Positions 7,922 to 16,627 of a DNA stretch of 64,000 nucleotides are shown piece by piece. How positions within the stretch are numbered: position 1 is the first letter of the stretch; every line of letters begins with the position of its first letter. Origin of the DNA: Algoriphagus winogradskyi (GTDB lineage Bacteria > Bacteroidota > Bacteroidia > Cytophagales > Cyclobacteriaceae); the NCBI RefSeq assembly GCF_900182815.1, contig NZ_FXUA01000001.1, forward strand, positions 744,001 through 808,000, written 5' to 3'. The notes below the pieces were generated by a model. That model saw only the letters and a list, made by a program, of their open reading frames with translations, was not told the DNA's origin and searched no databases. The translations under genes were made by a program, and so were the position numbers.

Positions 7922-9263
7922 GCGGTTTTCCTTTGGCGTTGGACTTCGGATAATCGGTATCATCCTGAACCTCTACCTTGCGCTTTACCTTTATTACAGT
8001 CAGGACCTTTGGCTTGCTCCGGCAATCTTAGGTTTGATTGCTTTGATTCAGATTGGGGAAATGATTTATTATGTCAATTCCATCAACCATAAGCTGGCTA
8101 GATTTCTCGATTCCATACGATACGCAGATTTTTCCAGCTCCTTCACTTCGGACAGTAAAATGGGTAATTCCTTCCGTGAGGTAAACACTTCTTTCAATGA
8201 GGTCATGGAGGTGTTCAAACAAACCCGAGCTGAAAAGGAAGAACAGATGTTGTTTCTCCAAGTCATCATTCAGCACATCAATACCGGGATTATTTCCTTC
8301 AATGATGCTGGAAAAATTGGCGTGATCAATAACGCTGCAAAGCATTTACTGCAGATCCCGCAGTTTCGTGACATCACAGACCTAGGCAAACTCTCTCCAA
8401 AACTTCTGGAAGATGTAATGGAAATGAAGCCAGGTCAGCGTATTTCCAAGAAGGTGAATCTTTCCCTCCACCTTATTATTCAATCAACTTCCCTGAAGAT
8501 GGGCGGCCAAAGCTGGACTTTGCTTTCCCTTCAAAATATCAATGCTGAACTTCAGTCAAACGAGTTGGAAGCCTGGCAAAACCTGACTAAGGTACTCCGA
8601 CATGAAATCATGAATTCCATTACGCCGATTTCCAGTTTGGTAGAGTCACTTCGTACCATTTTGGATGAGGATAGTTACGTGCAGCAAGAGGGATTTCTAA
8701 TTAAAAGAGATGGCTTTATGGATATGCAGGAAGGTCTGGATACCATTGCCAACCGTAGCCGCGGACTGGTGAATTTCGTCAATGCGTATAGAGATTACAC
8801 CAACATTCCAGCCCCGAAAAAAGTCACCATGCCCGTGAGCGAATTATTCGAAAATGTACTCAATCTAATGCGGGAAGAGCTGAAATCTGCTCATGTGAAA
8901 ATAGAAACTAAAATCCACCCGGTTGATCTAGAGATTCATTGTGATCCCGATCAGATTACCATGATCTTGATCAATTTACTAAAAAACGCATCTGAATCCC
9001 TTCAGAATCAAGCAGACCGTACGATTTGGCTTTCATCTATTGGACAGGGAGACCTAGGGTTGATGATACAGGTGGAAGACTCCGGACCTGGAATTATTCC
9101 TGAAGCTTTGGAGCGAATTTTTGTTCCTTTCTACACCACCAAAAAAACAGGGAGTGGCATTGGATTGGCGATTTCAAGGCAAATTATGAATCTGCACAAA
9201 GGCAGTTTGGAAGTCACCTCCATCCCGAATGAACGGACAGTATTCACGATGAATTTCAGGTAA
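7911..9263 (+). CDS. Membrane-bound sensor histidine kinase
   Basis: A 450-residue kinase, partner of the preceding regulator; its ATG lies inside the end of that gene (11-base overlap), which implies translational coupling. Two N-terminal membrane helices (about 12-30 and 36-52) have almost no loop between them, so an extracytoplasmic sensor domain is lacking. A PAS-like segment follows (about 120-190, FNDAGKIGVINNAAKHLLQI). The H-box HEIMNSITPISSL has its His at about 230. The ATPase has the N-box NLLKNASESL, G1 DSGPGI and G2 GSGIGLAIS. The stimulus may be within the membrane or cytoplasmic, possibly envelope stress, given the efflux operon next door. Confidence 0.95.
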   Translation: MVYKRFSFGVGLRIIGIILNLYLALYLYYSQDLWLAPAILGLIALIQIGEMIYYVNSINHKLARFLDSIRYADFSSSFTSDSKMGNSFREVNTSFNEVMEVFKQTRAEKEEQMLFLQVIIQHINTGIISFNDAGKIGVINNAAKHLLQIPQFRDITDLGKLSPKLLEDVMEMKPGQRISKKVNLSLHLIIQSTSLKMGGQSWTLLSLQNINAELQSNELEAWQNLTKVLRHEIMNSITPISSLVESLRTILDEDSYVQQEGFLIKRDGFMDMQEGLDTIANRSRGLVNFVNAYRDYTNIPAPKKVTMPVSELFENVLNLMREELKSAHVKIETKIHPVDLEIHCDPDQITMILINLLKNASESLQNQADRTIWLSSIGQGDLGLMIQVEDSGPGIIPEALERIFVPFYTTKKTGSGIGLAISRQIMNLHKGSLEVTSIPNERTVFTMNFR

Positions 9264-9268
9264 CATCT

Positions 9269-9300
9269 AACCTTTGAGGTCTTCAAGACCTCGAAGGTTT
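9269..9300. terminator. Palindrome after the kinase gene
   Basis: AACCTT and AAGGTT, then GAGGTCTT and AAGACCTC, form a nested dyad of about 15 pairs, one of them a G-T wobble, with almost no loop. It lies just past the stop at 9261-9263 and is followed by T-poor sequence. It could end transcription or be a dispersed palindromic repeat. Confidence 0.5.
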
Positions 9301-9326
9301 AATAAATTTGCAGTACCAGAATTTTT

Positions 9327-9358
9327 AACCGCAGAGCACACGGAGAACACGCAAAGGT
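9327..9358. repeat. CGCAGAG-type intergenic repeat, copy 1
   Basis: Starts AACCGCAGAG and continues with CGGAGAACA and CGCAAAGG units of roughly 9-11 bases. The same pattern, AACCGCGGGGATCGCAGAGG..., recurs at 60793-60833. No coding potential. Confidence 0.6.
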
Positions 9359-9639
9359 CACAATTTAGTGTTAGCCAATTAATCCAGAGGTATGCTTGGT
9401 TCAAGTCTCATGACTAGGACCAGATCTAACGCAGTCTTCAGATTGCGATTATTCAAGCCTTTTATGAATCATTCCCTGTTAGTTCTCCACTAACAGTCCT
9501 GCCTGATTTCTAATGCTATTCGAGATTAGCAATCTGGAAGTACTAGTCATATCATTTTGCATCACCTTCAAAAAATACCACACCAACTTCATTTCATTGT
9601 TAATCAATACTTTGTAACTTATACAAAACGGATTATAAA

Positions 9640-10161
9640 ATGGAAAACAACTTTTTAACACAAACCCAAGTAGCTTTTCACAATTTAAATGGCTTGGTTA
9701 ATGGTATCGCCATGGATGGACGAATCACTAGAAACGAATACGAGGCACTCAAAGCTTGGTGTCAAACTCATGAAGGACTTTGTACGCAGGAACCTTTTGA
9801 TTCTTTTTATAAGGAGATTTCTGCTAAAGTCAGAATAGGAACTGTAGGTGCTGAAGAGATATATGAACTCAAAGAAATACTGGAAAAACATGCACCGAAC
9901 TTTGAAGAGACGGATAAAACCAAAGCCGATCTACACTTTCTCCAAGGAGTTTGTTATGGTATCATGGCCGATGGAGATATCAATAAATATGAGATAGAAA
10001 TGCTGAAAAAATGGATGGATGAGAATGACCATTTGAGTGCATCTTATCCTTTCAATGAAATCCATGAGGTGGTGGAAAATGCAATAGAAAAGGGTAAAAT
10101 TGATTCAGAGGAATACAAGGACCTGGTGAAGTATTTTAAAGAATTCCTAAAAATCGAATAG
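9640..10161 (+). CDS. TerB-like helical protein of unknown function
   Basis: A 173-residue acidic, all-helical, cytosolic protein with no signal peptide. It has an internal duplication: LVNGIAMDGRITRNEYEALK (about 18-37) and LQGVCYGIMADGDINKYEIE (about 105-124). Each copy has the (M)ADGxI..xE pattern of TerB-like and related BRCT-associated domains. A third, weaker unit, KGKIDSEEYKDLVKYFKEF, ends the protein. No catalytic residues are evident. It stands alone, followed by a hairpin terminator, and is convergent with the TonB receptor. Function is not assigned. Confidence 0.8.
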   Translation: MENNFLTQTQVAFHNLNGLVNGIAMDGRITRNEYEALKAWCQTHEGLCTQEPFDSFYKEISAKVRIGTVGAEEIYELKEILEKHAPNFEETDKTKADLHFLQGVCYGIMADGDINKYEIEMLKKWMDENDHLSASYPFNEIHEVVENAIEKGKIDSEEYKDLVKYFKEFLKIE

Positions 10162-10197
10162 CAATTATCATTTGTAGAAAGTTGGTTGTACACATGG

Positions 10198-10235
10198 AAA
10201 AAAGCCTCTGAGATCAAATGATTTCAGAGGCTTTT
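10198..10235. terminator. Bidirectional rho-independent terminator
   Basis: AAAAGCCTCTGA (with the preceding A-run) and TCAGAGGCTTTT flank a short loop. The stem is T-tailed on either strand and sits between the convergent genes ending at 10161 and 10287, so it can serve both. Confidence 0.85.
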
Positions 10236-10286
10236 AAATTCAGGTCCAGCTACTGGAAAAGTATGACACCTATAATTTCAAACTAC

Positions 10287-12443
10287 TCAAAACTTATACA
10301 TCGCAGTCACCCCAAACGTCGCTGGATTTCCCAAATGCGAAGGGCCGAAGTTGTATGCATAGTCAATGTAGGTTTCATCGAAGATATTTTTAGCCCAAAG
10401 GGTCAGTTCCATCGTGTCTGAAACCACCCCGAACTTTGCATTGGCGATCTGATATGCATCTTGGCTGATCGTATTTTCCAGATTGAAAAACTGCTCTCCG
10501 AAGTACAACCACTCCCCTCTTACCATCCAATCCAGCGTGCTGTAATTGAAAAACTGAGGTGTCCACTGCACGGCAACCATAGATGTGAAATCCGGGGTGA
10601 AAATCTGCCTGTTTCCAGCGTAATCCACTTCTCCCGATTCTCCAGGAAGGATCAGATTATCAAATGTCGCGTGTGTGTATCCGAAGCTCCAATCAATGCT
10701 CAAGTCATTGGTAGGAATAGTGTTGATCTCCCATTCTATTCCCTTGCTGGTCAGATCACCGGCATTTTGAGTGACTACGATTGCATCCGGCAATACTAAA
10801 CTTGGAATTTGTACATCAGAAATTGTGGTATAGAATAGCGCGACATTTGCGCGAACTCTTCTATTGAAAAAGTAATTCTTACTTCCAATTTCAAAATTGT
10901 TTGAGAACTCAGGATCATAGGCAAATAACGGTGGATTGCTAGGATCAGAACCTATTTGGGTCAAGCCTCCAGGTCTGAAGCCACGGCTGTAACTTCCATA
11001 TACCTCGTTTGTATTAGCCAGCTGATATGCCAAAGCAACTTTAGGAGAAATAGCATTGTAGTCTACATTTCCAGTGGTATCCGGCTGAGTCACCATAGGG
11101 TCCCCCTGACCAAAGTCCATCTCCTGCCCAACAGTCAACTCCTTTTTCTCATAATCAGAACGTAATCCAGCAGTCAGTTTCAACTTCTCTGTCAAACTGT
11201 AGGTTGCCTGCCCGAAAAACGCATAACCGTAACCAGTTGCTATATTGGTATTGATGGTAGTGAAATTGGAAATCGGAGAACCTAGCAGTGCTGCATCATC
11301 ACCGAAATAAACGCCCTGCCGGGTAGGTGCATCAGAGGTGAATCCAAAAAACCCGACTTGCCAATTCAGTTTCTGACCTGAATTCACAGAAGCCAGCCTG
11401 AATTCCTGAGTCCAAACGGACACAGTATTCCAATCCTTGCCATAATCATTCACAATGGATACTCCATCAATAGGTGAAAAATCCCCATCAATCGGAGTCT
11501 TGTAGTAGCGGTAGTTCTTTTGGAAGGAAGTCTGGGAAGAGAAGTTGAACTTCGGTCCAGTATTTTTGATCACCAAGGAAACATTTTGACTGTCATCCAC
11601 CATTTCAGTGGTTGCATTTTGATTGACCTCAAAAGGATTCTCTATAGCAGAATCAGAATCTGGAGCTAAAGAGAACGGACCATTATTTCTTCCTGAGTTG
11701 CTCTTGAAATTCACTATTGCTTCCCAGTTTTTTGCAAAGAGGTAATTCAAATTGCCGGCAAACAGCAAATTCTTTTGCTTGTCAAAATGGCTGTCGTTAT
11801 ACAAGTTAGTGTAGTACCCATCTGTTTTATCAGACAAAATAGAAAAGCCTGCATACAATTTTTGCGGAAGCACCATGGTCTTCACACCGGCAGCAATCCT
11901 AGAAAAACCATAATTTCCTACATCTGCACGAATAAATCCGGAGCGCTCGTCAGACTTGGGTTTGGTGATAATATTCATCACCCCTCCCATAGCATTTCTG
12001 CCATAAAGCGTTCCCTGCGGACCTCTAAGTACTTCTATTCTTTCCACATCATTTAGCAGGAAAAAGTAGGTATCCAAACCAAATTGATTCACTCCATCCA
12101 CGTAAGTTGCCACTGCTGGCTCGTAGGAAGTGGTGGTGATACCACGAATGGAAATCACGTTTCTGTTGTCTCCAGGATTGGAAGAATACAAGTTTGGAAT
12201 ATATCCTCGAAGATCCTTCGTCTGCCAAAGGTTCATTTCCTCCACTTTCCGATCATCAACTACCGACACGGATATGGGAACCTTCTGGAGATTTTCAGTT
12301 TCTTTCTGCGCAGTTACCATCACTTCTCCGAGCTGAGTCAGGGGAATAGTATCGTTGCTTTGGGAAAAAGAAATTTGGGAAACTAGGCTAAGTCCTGTGA
12401 CAAAGCACATCTTCGTCACAAATTGGGTATTAAAAATTGACAT
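10287..12443 (-). CDS. TonB-dependent outer-membrane receptor
   Basis: About 718 residues from MSIFNTQFVTKM; the frame is open to 12506, but this start places the signal peptide (cleavage near SQISFSQ) at the N-terminus. The TonB-box region VMVTAQKE is followed by the plug domain, with PISVSVVDDRKVEEM, SIRGITTTS and the conserved VERIEVLRGPQGTLYGRNAMGG split over about residues 130-155. A 22-strand-type beta barrel then ends in VTAMYKF with the terminal Phe. The family imports iron chelates or other large ligands using TonB energy. No SusD partner and no N-terminal CarboxypepD_reg domain are present, so it is closer to siderophore/vitamin-type receptors. Ligand unknown. Confidence 0.93.
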   Translation of the reverse strand: MSIFNTQFVTKMCFVTGLSLVSQISFSQSNDTIPLTQLGEVMVTAQKETENLQKVPISVSVVDDRKVEEMNLWQTKDLRGYIPNLYSSNPGDNRNVISIRGITTTSYEPAVATYVDGVNQFGLDTYFFLLNDVERIEVLRGPQGTLYGRNAMGGVMNIITKPKSDERSGFIRADVGNYGFSRIAAGVKTMVLPQKLYAGFSILSDKTDGYYTNLYNDSHFDKQKNLLFAGNLNYLFAKNWEAIVNFKSNSGRNNGPFSLAPDSDSAIENPFEVNQNATTEMVDDSQNVSLVIKNTGPKFNFSSQTSFQKNYRYYKTPIDGDFSPIDGVSIVNDYGKDWNTVSVWTQEFRLASVNSGQKLNWQVGFFGFTSDAPTRQGVYFGDDAALLGSPISNFTTINTNIATGYGYAFFGQATYSLTEKLKLTAGLRSDYEKKELTVGQEMDFGQGDPMVTQPDTTGNVDYNAISPKVALAYQLANTNEVYGSYSRGFRPGGLTQIGSDPSNPPLFAYDPEFSNNFEIGSKNYFFNRRVRANVALFYTTISDVQIPSLVLPDAIVVTQNAGDLTSKGIEWEINTIPTNDLSIDWSFGYTHATFDNLILPGESGEVDYAGNRQIFTPDFTSMVAVQWTPQFFNYSTLDWMVRGEWLYFGEQFFNLENTISQDAYQIANAKFGVVSDTMELTLWAKNIFDETYIDYAYNFGPSHLGNPATFGVTAMYKF

Positions 12444-12752
12444 AAACGAATAGGTAGGTTTAGTCTTCAAATTTAGGGCTGGAAGATTGAAAACCCGATT
12501 TTTCAATAACTAATTACTTCCCAAAATACATGGGAATAAATTTGATTTGCTTATGCTATTGTTTGGAAAACGTATTTTTCTCCCAGAAAAGTCAGCCACT
12601 TTTACCTGTGATGATTCTGTGACTTACCCTTTGATAATTTACACTTCATAGGAAGACCAACAAAAATTCGACAATTTCATAGCTTTCAAACCTATTTCGA
12701 TACTTGGAAATTAATTTAGGAACAGTTTCATGTGTCTAACCTAGCTTTCTAA

Positions 12753-13511
12753 ATGCTCACCATAGAATACCTACCCCTCATCTTTTTCATCATCGCCTTA
12801 TTTTACAGTTCAGTCGGCTTCGGAGGCGGATCTAGTTATTTGGCTATCATGAGTTTATTTCTGACGGATTTCTACGAAATACGCTCCACCGCCCTGATCT
12901 TGAATATCTGTGTAGTCACGATCGGGACGATAATCTTCATGCGCAACAAGGTGTTTGACTTTAAGCTCTTTTGGCCATTTCTGGTTTCCAGTATTCCATT
13001 GGCCTATTTGGGAGCGCAGCTGAAGCTTTCACAGCAGGCATTTTTTCTAATTCTAGGTGGTGCCCTGATTCTTTCGGGTGTGGCAATGATGCTTCGCTAC
13101 CTTCAAGCCAAACTAGAATCACATGAATTTAGCCTGATCAAAAAATTGAGTTTGGGTGGTAGTGTAGGGTTACTGGCCGGAGTTTCCGGTATTGGAGGGG
13201 GAATTTTTCTTAGTCCTACACTCAATCTATTGAACTGGGCAAACCCAAGAACGGTAGCTGCACTTGCTTCCGTATTCATACTTGTGAATTCCATTTCCGG
13301 GCTAATAGGGTTAACCGTTGCAGGCACTTTTCAGCTTGATCCAGATTTGATCTGGAAACTTGTACTCGCAGTCGTGCTGGGAGGAAGCCTAGGATCCTAT
13401 CTATCAAGCAAAAAATTTAATCTGAGAATCCTTGGTGGACTGACTGCTGTTTTGGTCATTTATGTCGGTCTAAGGCTTGTATTGATGCATGGGTTTGAGA
13501 TAAATATTTAA
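12753..13511 (+). CDS. TSUP family permease (TauE/SafE type)
   Basis: A 252-residue integral membrane protein with about eight helices in two halves. The family-typical glycine-rich motifs are SVGFGGGSSYLAIMSL near residue 20 and the matching GVSGIGGGIFLSPTLNLL near 148. The TSUP family exports or takes up sulfite, sulfoacetate and similar small anions. It stands alone between the divergent TonB receptor and the convergent LytTR genes. A dispersed repeat begins at its stop codon. Substrate is inferred only at the family level. Confidence 0.9.
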   Translation: MLTIEYLPLIFFIIALFYSSVGFGGGSSYLAIMSLFLTDFYEIRSTALILNICVVTIGTIIFMRNKVFDFKLFWPFLVSSIPLAYLGAQLKLSQQAFFLILGGALILSGVAMMLRYLQAKLESHEFSLIKKLSLGGSVGLLAGVSGIGGGIFLSPTLNLLNWANPRTVAALASVFILVNSISGLIGLTVAGTFQLDPDLIWKLVLAVVLGGSLGSYLSSKKFNLRILGGLTAVLVIYVGLRLVLMHGFEINI

Positions 13512-13618
13512 TATGATTATCCGCAATGATGCCAGTCACCTTAGATTCTTTGCTTATCAGGTTGGAAGACCGATGACCGAAGACTCCCGTACTAACGGGA
13601 CAGGCTGAAGTGGCCTCA
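13502..13618 (+). repeat. 3'-end dispersed repeat, copy A (interrupted by a heptamer array)
   Basis: Starts over the stop codon of the TSUP gene. The first ~57 bases (to CTTATC at 13559) match the reverse complement of 38963-39018 with about seven differences, including the shared blocks TATGATTATC, GATGCCAGT and GATTCTTTGCTTATC. The match resumes at GGGACAGGCTGAA (13597-13609). Between the two, this copy holds a heptamer block (13562-13590) that copy B lacks. Confidence 0.7.
13562..13590. repeat. Short heptamer block
   Basis: Reads GGAAGACCGATGACCGAAGA and then CTCCCG, the same AAGACCG version as the arm at 4347. It lies inside dispersed repeat copy A, with no four-helix-bundle gene nearby. 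It is followed by the small palindrome CCCGTACTAACGGG. Confidence 0.6.
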
Positions 13619-13704
13619 AATCTTAAGTCTAACAGATCTTACATTGCTTTTGCCACCTTATTGGTAGAAAAGGGGGAAAAGCACTCAATATATTTCAATT
13701 CGTC

Positions 13705-14412
13705 TCACAACAACTTCATCCCATCCAATTTCCTGAAAAAATCCTCCCGATAATTCCTGCTGATAGGATAAAGCTCCTTTCCTATCAAAACCTCATTAAT
13801 CTGCACTTCATCGATATGCCGCATATTGATGATAAAAGATCGATGGATACGCACAAATTCTCCAGGCAAGGCATTTGCAATCCCGGTCAGGGAAACCAGA
13901 GACATCACCTTCCGGCTTGGTGTTATAAATTTCACATATTCTCTTTGCGCTTCAATCGCCTGGATTTCTGAAAAAAGAAACTTCACGATGCGGGTATCGG
14001 TCTTGATAAAAAAGTAATCCGGTTTCTCCGTGGCCTCTTCTGTAGTCACCTGCGCCGAAAGGTATTCTGTAGCCTTTTCGATTGCCTTTGTAAACCGCTC
14101 AAAGGAAACCGGCTTCATCAGGTAATCAATCACATCCAGCTCATAGCCTTTGACTGCATATTCCTCATAGGCAGTCACAAAAATAGTGAGTGGCTTTTCC
14201 TCCAATTCATTCAGCAAATCCATACCCGTCATCAGCGGCATGCGAATGTCGAGCAATAGGATATCAACCTGATTTTCTTTCAAAAACCCCAAGGCTTCCT
14301 CCCCGTTTTTGCACACCCCAGCGAGTTCCAAATTTGACATTTTGGATACATAATCGGAAAGCAACTTCCTTGCTGGCGGCTCGTCGTCTACAATTAAAAC
14401 ATGGTAGCTCAT
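13705..14412 (-). CDS. LytTR-family response regulator
   Basis: A 235-residue regulator. The receiver domain (about 1-120) has acidic residues DDE (9-11), phospho-acceptor D55 (ILLLDIRMP), the switch Thr in TIFVTAYEEYAV and Lys in YLMKPV. The C-terminal LytTR DNA-binding domain (about 135-235) has the typical IQAIEAQREYVKF, EFVRIHRSFIIN and KELYPISRNYRE. The start codon overlaps the end of the kinase gene at 14409 by 4 bases, so the two are co-translated. Targets are unknown; a dyad at 15642-15659 upstream of the next operon is a possible site. Confidence 0.95.
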   Translation of the reverse strand: MSYHVLIVDDEPPARKLLSDYVSKMSNLELAGVCKNGEEALGFLKENQVDILLLDIRMPLMTGMDLLNELEEKPLTIFVTAYEEYAVKGYELDVIDYLMKPVSFERFTKAIEKATEYLSAQVTTEEATEKPDYFFIKTDTRIVKFLFSEIQAIEAQREYVKFITPSRKVMSLVSLTGIANALPGEFVRIHRSFIINMRHIDEVQINEVLIGKELYPISRNYREDFFRKLDGMKLL

Positions 14413-15407
14413 CCTAATTCAATGGTTAACTTCACTTCAAAGTACGTCGCATGCTGATCCAAGGTCAACTCATGCTTTCCAGGATAGATCAGATTCAATC
14501 GCTTTTTCACATTAGAAAGCCCCACTCCACTTTCTTCCTCTGCTGTCTTTCGGGCATCGATCACGTCATTTCTACTATAGAAATGTAACCTATCATCTGC
14601 GTCAATAGTCAATTTGATATCAATCGTACCATCAATTGTATTTCCATGTTTAAAGGCATTTTCCAGAAAAACCAGAAATATCAGATGGGCAATCCTGTGC
14701 CGATCTTTCACACCTTCATAAGTGAAAAATATCTTGGGCTTCTCATCCAATTTCAATCGCCACAGCTCAATAAAATTCTCCATAAAGGTGATTTCCCTGG
14801 AAAGTGATACAAACTTTCCCTGATCTTCATAGAGCATATGCCGCATCATCTCGGAGAGTTTCATGATCGCCGGAGCGGTATTATTCTCTTTGAAATAAGC
14901 CATGGAATAAATGTTATTCAGGGTATTAAAGAGGAAATGTGGGCTGAGCTGTAGCTTCAGAAACTTCAGTTCGGAGGCCAATTGACTATTGCGAAGTTCA
15001 ATTTCATTTCGCTGAGCTTTGATCAGATTGGCAAAGAACCAGACCACCGTCGTGACCAAATAGAAACCAATGGCCGGAACCGATCTGATAAAATAAGTAT
15101 AAGCTACAGATTGATGTGACATGCCGAGCATATTGACTCTCAGAAGCACAATGACAATCACCAAAGCAAGTGAAGCGATAACGTAGGAAAGATGCTTGCC
15201 TTTGGCATACAGCCTGGGCAGGAGCAAATAGTAATTCAGATACGTGATGGCGGAGGAAGTAAGCACATCAGAAATGACGATTTTCCAGATTTCCAACGGA
15301 GAATCAATCCAGCTGCTCAGCGAGGCAAATAATATAGCTCCATAGCAAAACCAGAATAGTACATGCAGTGCATAGAATGCCGGACGCGATATGACAGTAT
15401 TCTTCAT
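14409..15407 (-). CDS. LytS-like sensor histidine kinase
   Basis: A 332-residue kinase. Four membrane helices occupy about residues 10-130 with short loops, and a brief coiled coil (AQRNEIELRNSQLASELKFL) follows. The His_kinase domain has phospho-accepting H157 in LQLSPHFLFNTLNNIYSM. A compact ATPase follows, with LIFLVFLENAFKHG and SGVGLSNVKKRLNLIYPG. This is the usual form of Bacteroidota LytS-like kinases without an extracellular sensor domain. It overlaps its regulator by 4 bases. Confidence 0.95.
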   Translation of the reverse strand: MKNTVISRPAFYALHVLFWFCYGAILFASLSSWIDSPLEIWKIVISDVLTSSAITYLNYYLLLPRLYAKGKHLSYVIASLALVIVIVLLRVNMLGMSHQSVAYTYFIRSVPAIGFYLVTTVVWFFANLIKAQRNEIELRNSQLASELKFLKLQLSPHFLFNTLNNIYSMAYFKENNTAPAIMKLSEMMRHMLYEDQGKFVSLSREITFMENFIELWRLKLDEKPKIFFTYEGVKDRHRIAHLIFLVFLENAFKHGNTIDGTIDIKLTIDADDRLHFYSRNDVIDARKTAEEESGVGLSNVKKRLNLIYPGKHELTLDQHATYFEVKLTIELG

Positions 15408-15641
15408 TTTCGAAATTTAGAATTTTAAATAACACCAAATCTCAGCGATCATCCAACTGACTGTTGCGCTCTACAGAAAACAGGTTTTCTCCAACCAATG
15501 GCAAAAGCTGTCTTTTGAGGCAATTTGTAGAATTGCACTTTTTTCATTCGTAGATCAAATCAGTTGACTGGGTGAGAGAACCTTGCTGTCTATTGATTTC
15601 CCCCAAACCCTAGGATTTTTTTTCGTCTATTAGTACTGATG

Positions 15642-15659
15642 AATTGGGTTAATCCAATT
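15642..15659. promoter_or_regulatory. Possible operator dyad upstream of the NTF2-like genes
   Basis: AATTGGGTTAATCCAATT is an imperfect dyad (16 of 18 symmetric), followed by a further CCAATTG. It lies 42 bases before the start at 15701. No regulator is assigned; the neighbouring LytTR protein is only a guess. The remainder of the gap 15408-15700 shows nothing else recognisable. Confidence 0.25.
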
Positions 15660-15700
15660 TACAACCAATTGAAAACTAGCACTTCAAAAACAAACTAACC

Positions 15701-16150
15701 ATGAAAAAACTCCTCTTCATTTTTACCCTCCTATTATTCAGCGTTTCCTTCACTTTTGCCCAATCTTCCACGGAGCTGGAAATCAAAAAGCTTTCCATGG
15801 ACAAATGGCAATGGATGGCCGATAAGGATGTAGCCAAACTGGAAAAGTTATTCGATGACAAAGCAAAGTTTGTTCACATGAGTGGAAGCTGGAAAAAAGA
15901 CAGGGAACTTGAAATCATCGAATCCGGAAGCATTTGGTACAAGAAGGCGGATGTACACGATACGGCGATTGAGATCTCTGGAAACACTGCGTTGGTTTGG
16001 AATAGAATCACCTTGACTGCTCACGTGAGAGGAAATGATGTGGAAAATGAATTTACCGTGACAGAGGTATATCAAAAGCAGGGCGAAGAATGGAAAATGC
16101 TCGCGCTGACCTTCAGTAGTGTGCGTGATACACATGAGATAGAACATTAA
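15701..16150 (+). CDS. Exported NTF2-like (DUF4440) protein, copy 1
   Basis: A 149-residue protein with a signal peptide (LLFIFTLLLFSVSFTFAQ, cut after FAQ) and one NTF2/SnoaL-like cone domain (KWQWMADKDVAKLEKLFDDK, FVHMSGSWKKDRELEIIESG, ITLTAHVRGNDVENEF, YQKQGEEWKMLALTF). Such domains bind small hydrophobic ligands or act as isomerases/hydrolases, but no catalytic set can be assigned here. It is 18 bases from a paralogue and sits in a small operon with a lipoprotein flavodoxin. Role unknown. Confidence 0.85.
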   Translation: MKKLLFIFTLLLFSVSFTFAQSSTELEIKKLSMDKWQWMADKDVAKLEKLFDDKAKFVHMSGSWKKDRELEIIESGSIWYKKADVHDTAIEISGNTALVWNRITLTAHVRGNDVENEFTVTEVYQKQGEEWKMLALTFSSVRDTHEIEH

Positions 16151-16168
16151 TCCTAAAACCAAGCAACC

Positions 16169-16615
16169 ATGAAAAAGACAATCCTAGGAGTATTAATTCT
16201 TCTTTTTGCAATCCAGTTCACCTACGCGCAGGAGGAGGCTACCAAACAGGAAATCATTGAGCTCTCCAAGACCAAGTGGCAATGGATGGCAGAAAAGGAT
16301 GCTGATAAACTTGCGGAGCTATTTGATGACAAATCGGTTTTCGTACACATGGGCGGTGCCTGGGGCAAAGACCGGGAAGTTGACATCATTCGGAGCGGTG
16401 GTATCTGGTATAAAAAAACCGATGTCCATGAGGTTTCTGTAGAGATCATCGACAATACCGCCATCCTACTCAACCGCATTACACTGATCGCCGAAGTCGG
16501 TGGTAATGAAGTCACCAATCCATTTGAAGTCACGGAAGTATACATTAAAAAGGCTGAGGGATGGAAACTCGGCTCGCTCTCATTTACCAAACTAATGGGG
16601 CCTGGCGACCGATAA
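16169..16615 (+). CDS. Exported NTF2-like (DUF4440) protein, copy 2
   Basis: A 148-residue tandem paralogue of the preceding gene, with a signal peptide ending at FTYAQ and the same framework: KWQWMAEKDADKLAELFDDK, FVHMGGAWGKDREVDIIRSG, IWYKKTDVHE, VTEVYIKKAEGWKL. Conserved His and Trp positions (FVHM, KWQW) are kept in both, suggesting a shared ligand pocket. It lies 12 bases upstream of the flavodoxin gene. A tandem duplication is clear; function is not. Confidence 0.85.
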   Translation: MKKTILGVLILLFAIQFTYAQEEATKQEIIELSKTKWQWMAEKDADKLAELFDDKSVFVHMGGAWGKDREVDIIRSGGIWYKKTDVHEVSVEIIDNTAILLNRITLIAEVGGNEVTNPFEVTEVYIKKAEGWKLGSLSFTKLMGPGDR

Positions 16616-16627
16616 ACTCCTCGTCCA

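Larger units (their letters stand above)
9264..9639. other. Intergenic region with palindrome and CGCAGAG-type repeat
   Basis: 376 bases without a convincing gene. It holds a long palindrome just after the kinase stop (9269-9300) and a CGCAGAG-type repeat (9327-9358). The rest (about 9360-9639) shows no recognisable gene, RNA or repeat; it presumably contains the promoter of the gene at 9640. Confidence 0.6.

Noticed and set aside
12507..12752. Bacteroidota -33/-7 promoters (TTTG / TAnnTTTG) here and upstream of other operons
   Set aside because: Partial matches were found at several starts, but none had both boxes at the right spacing, so none is reported.
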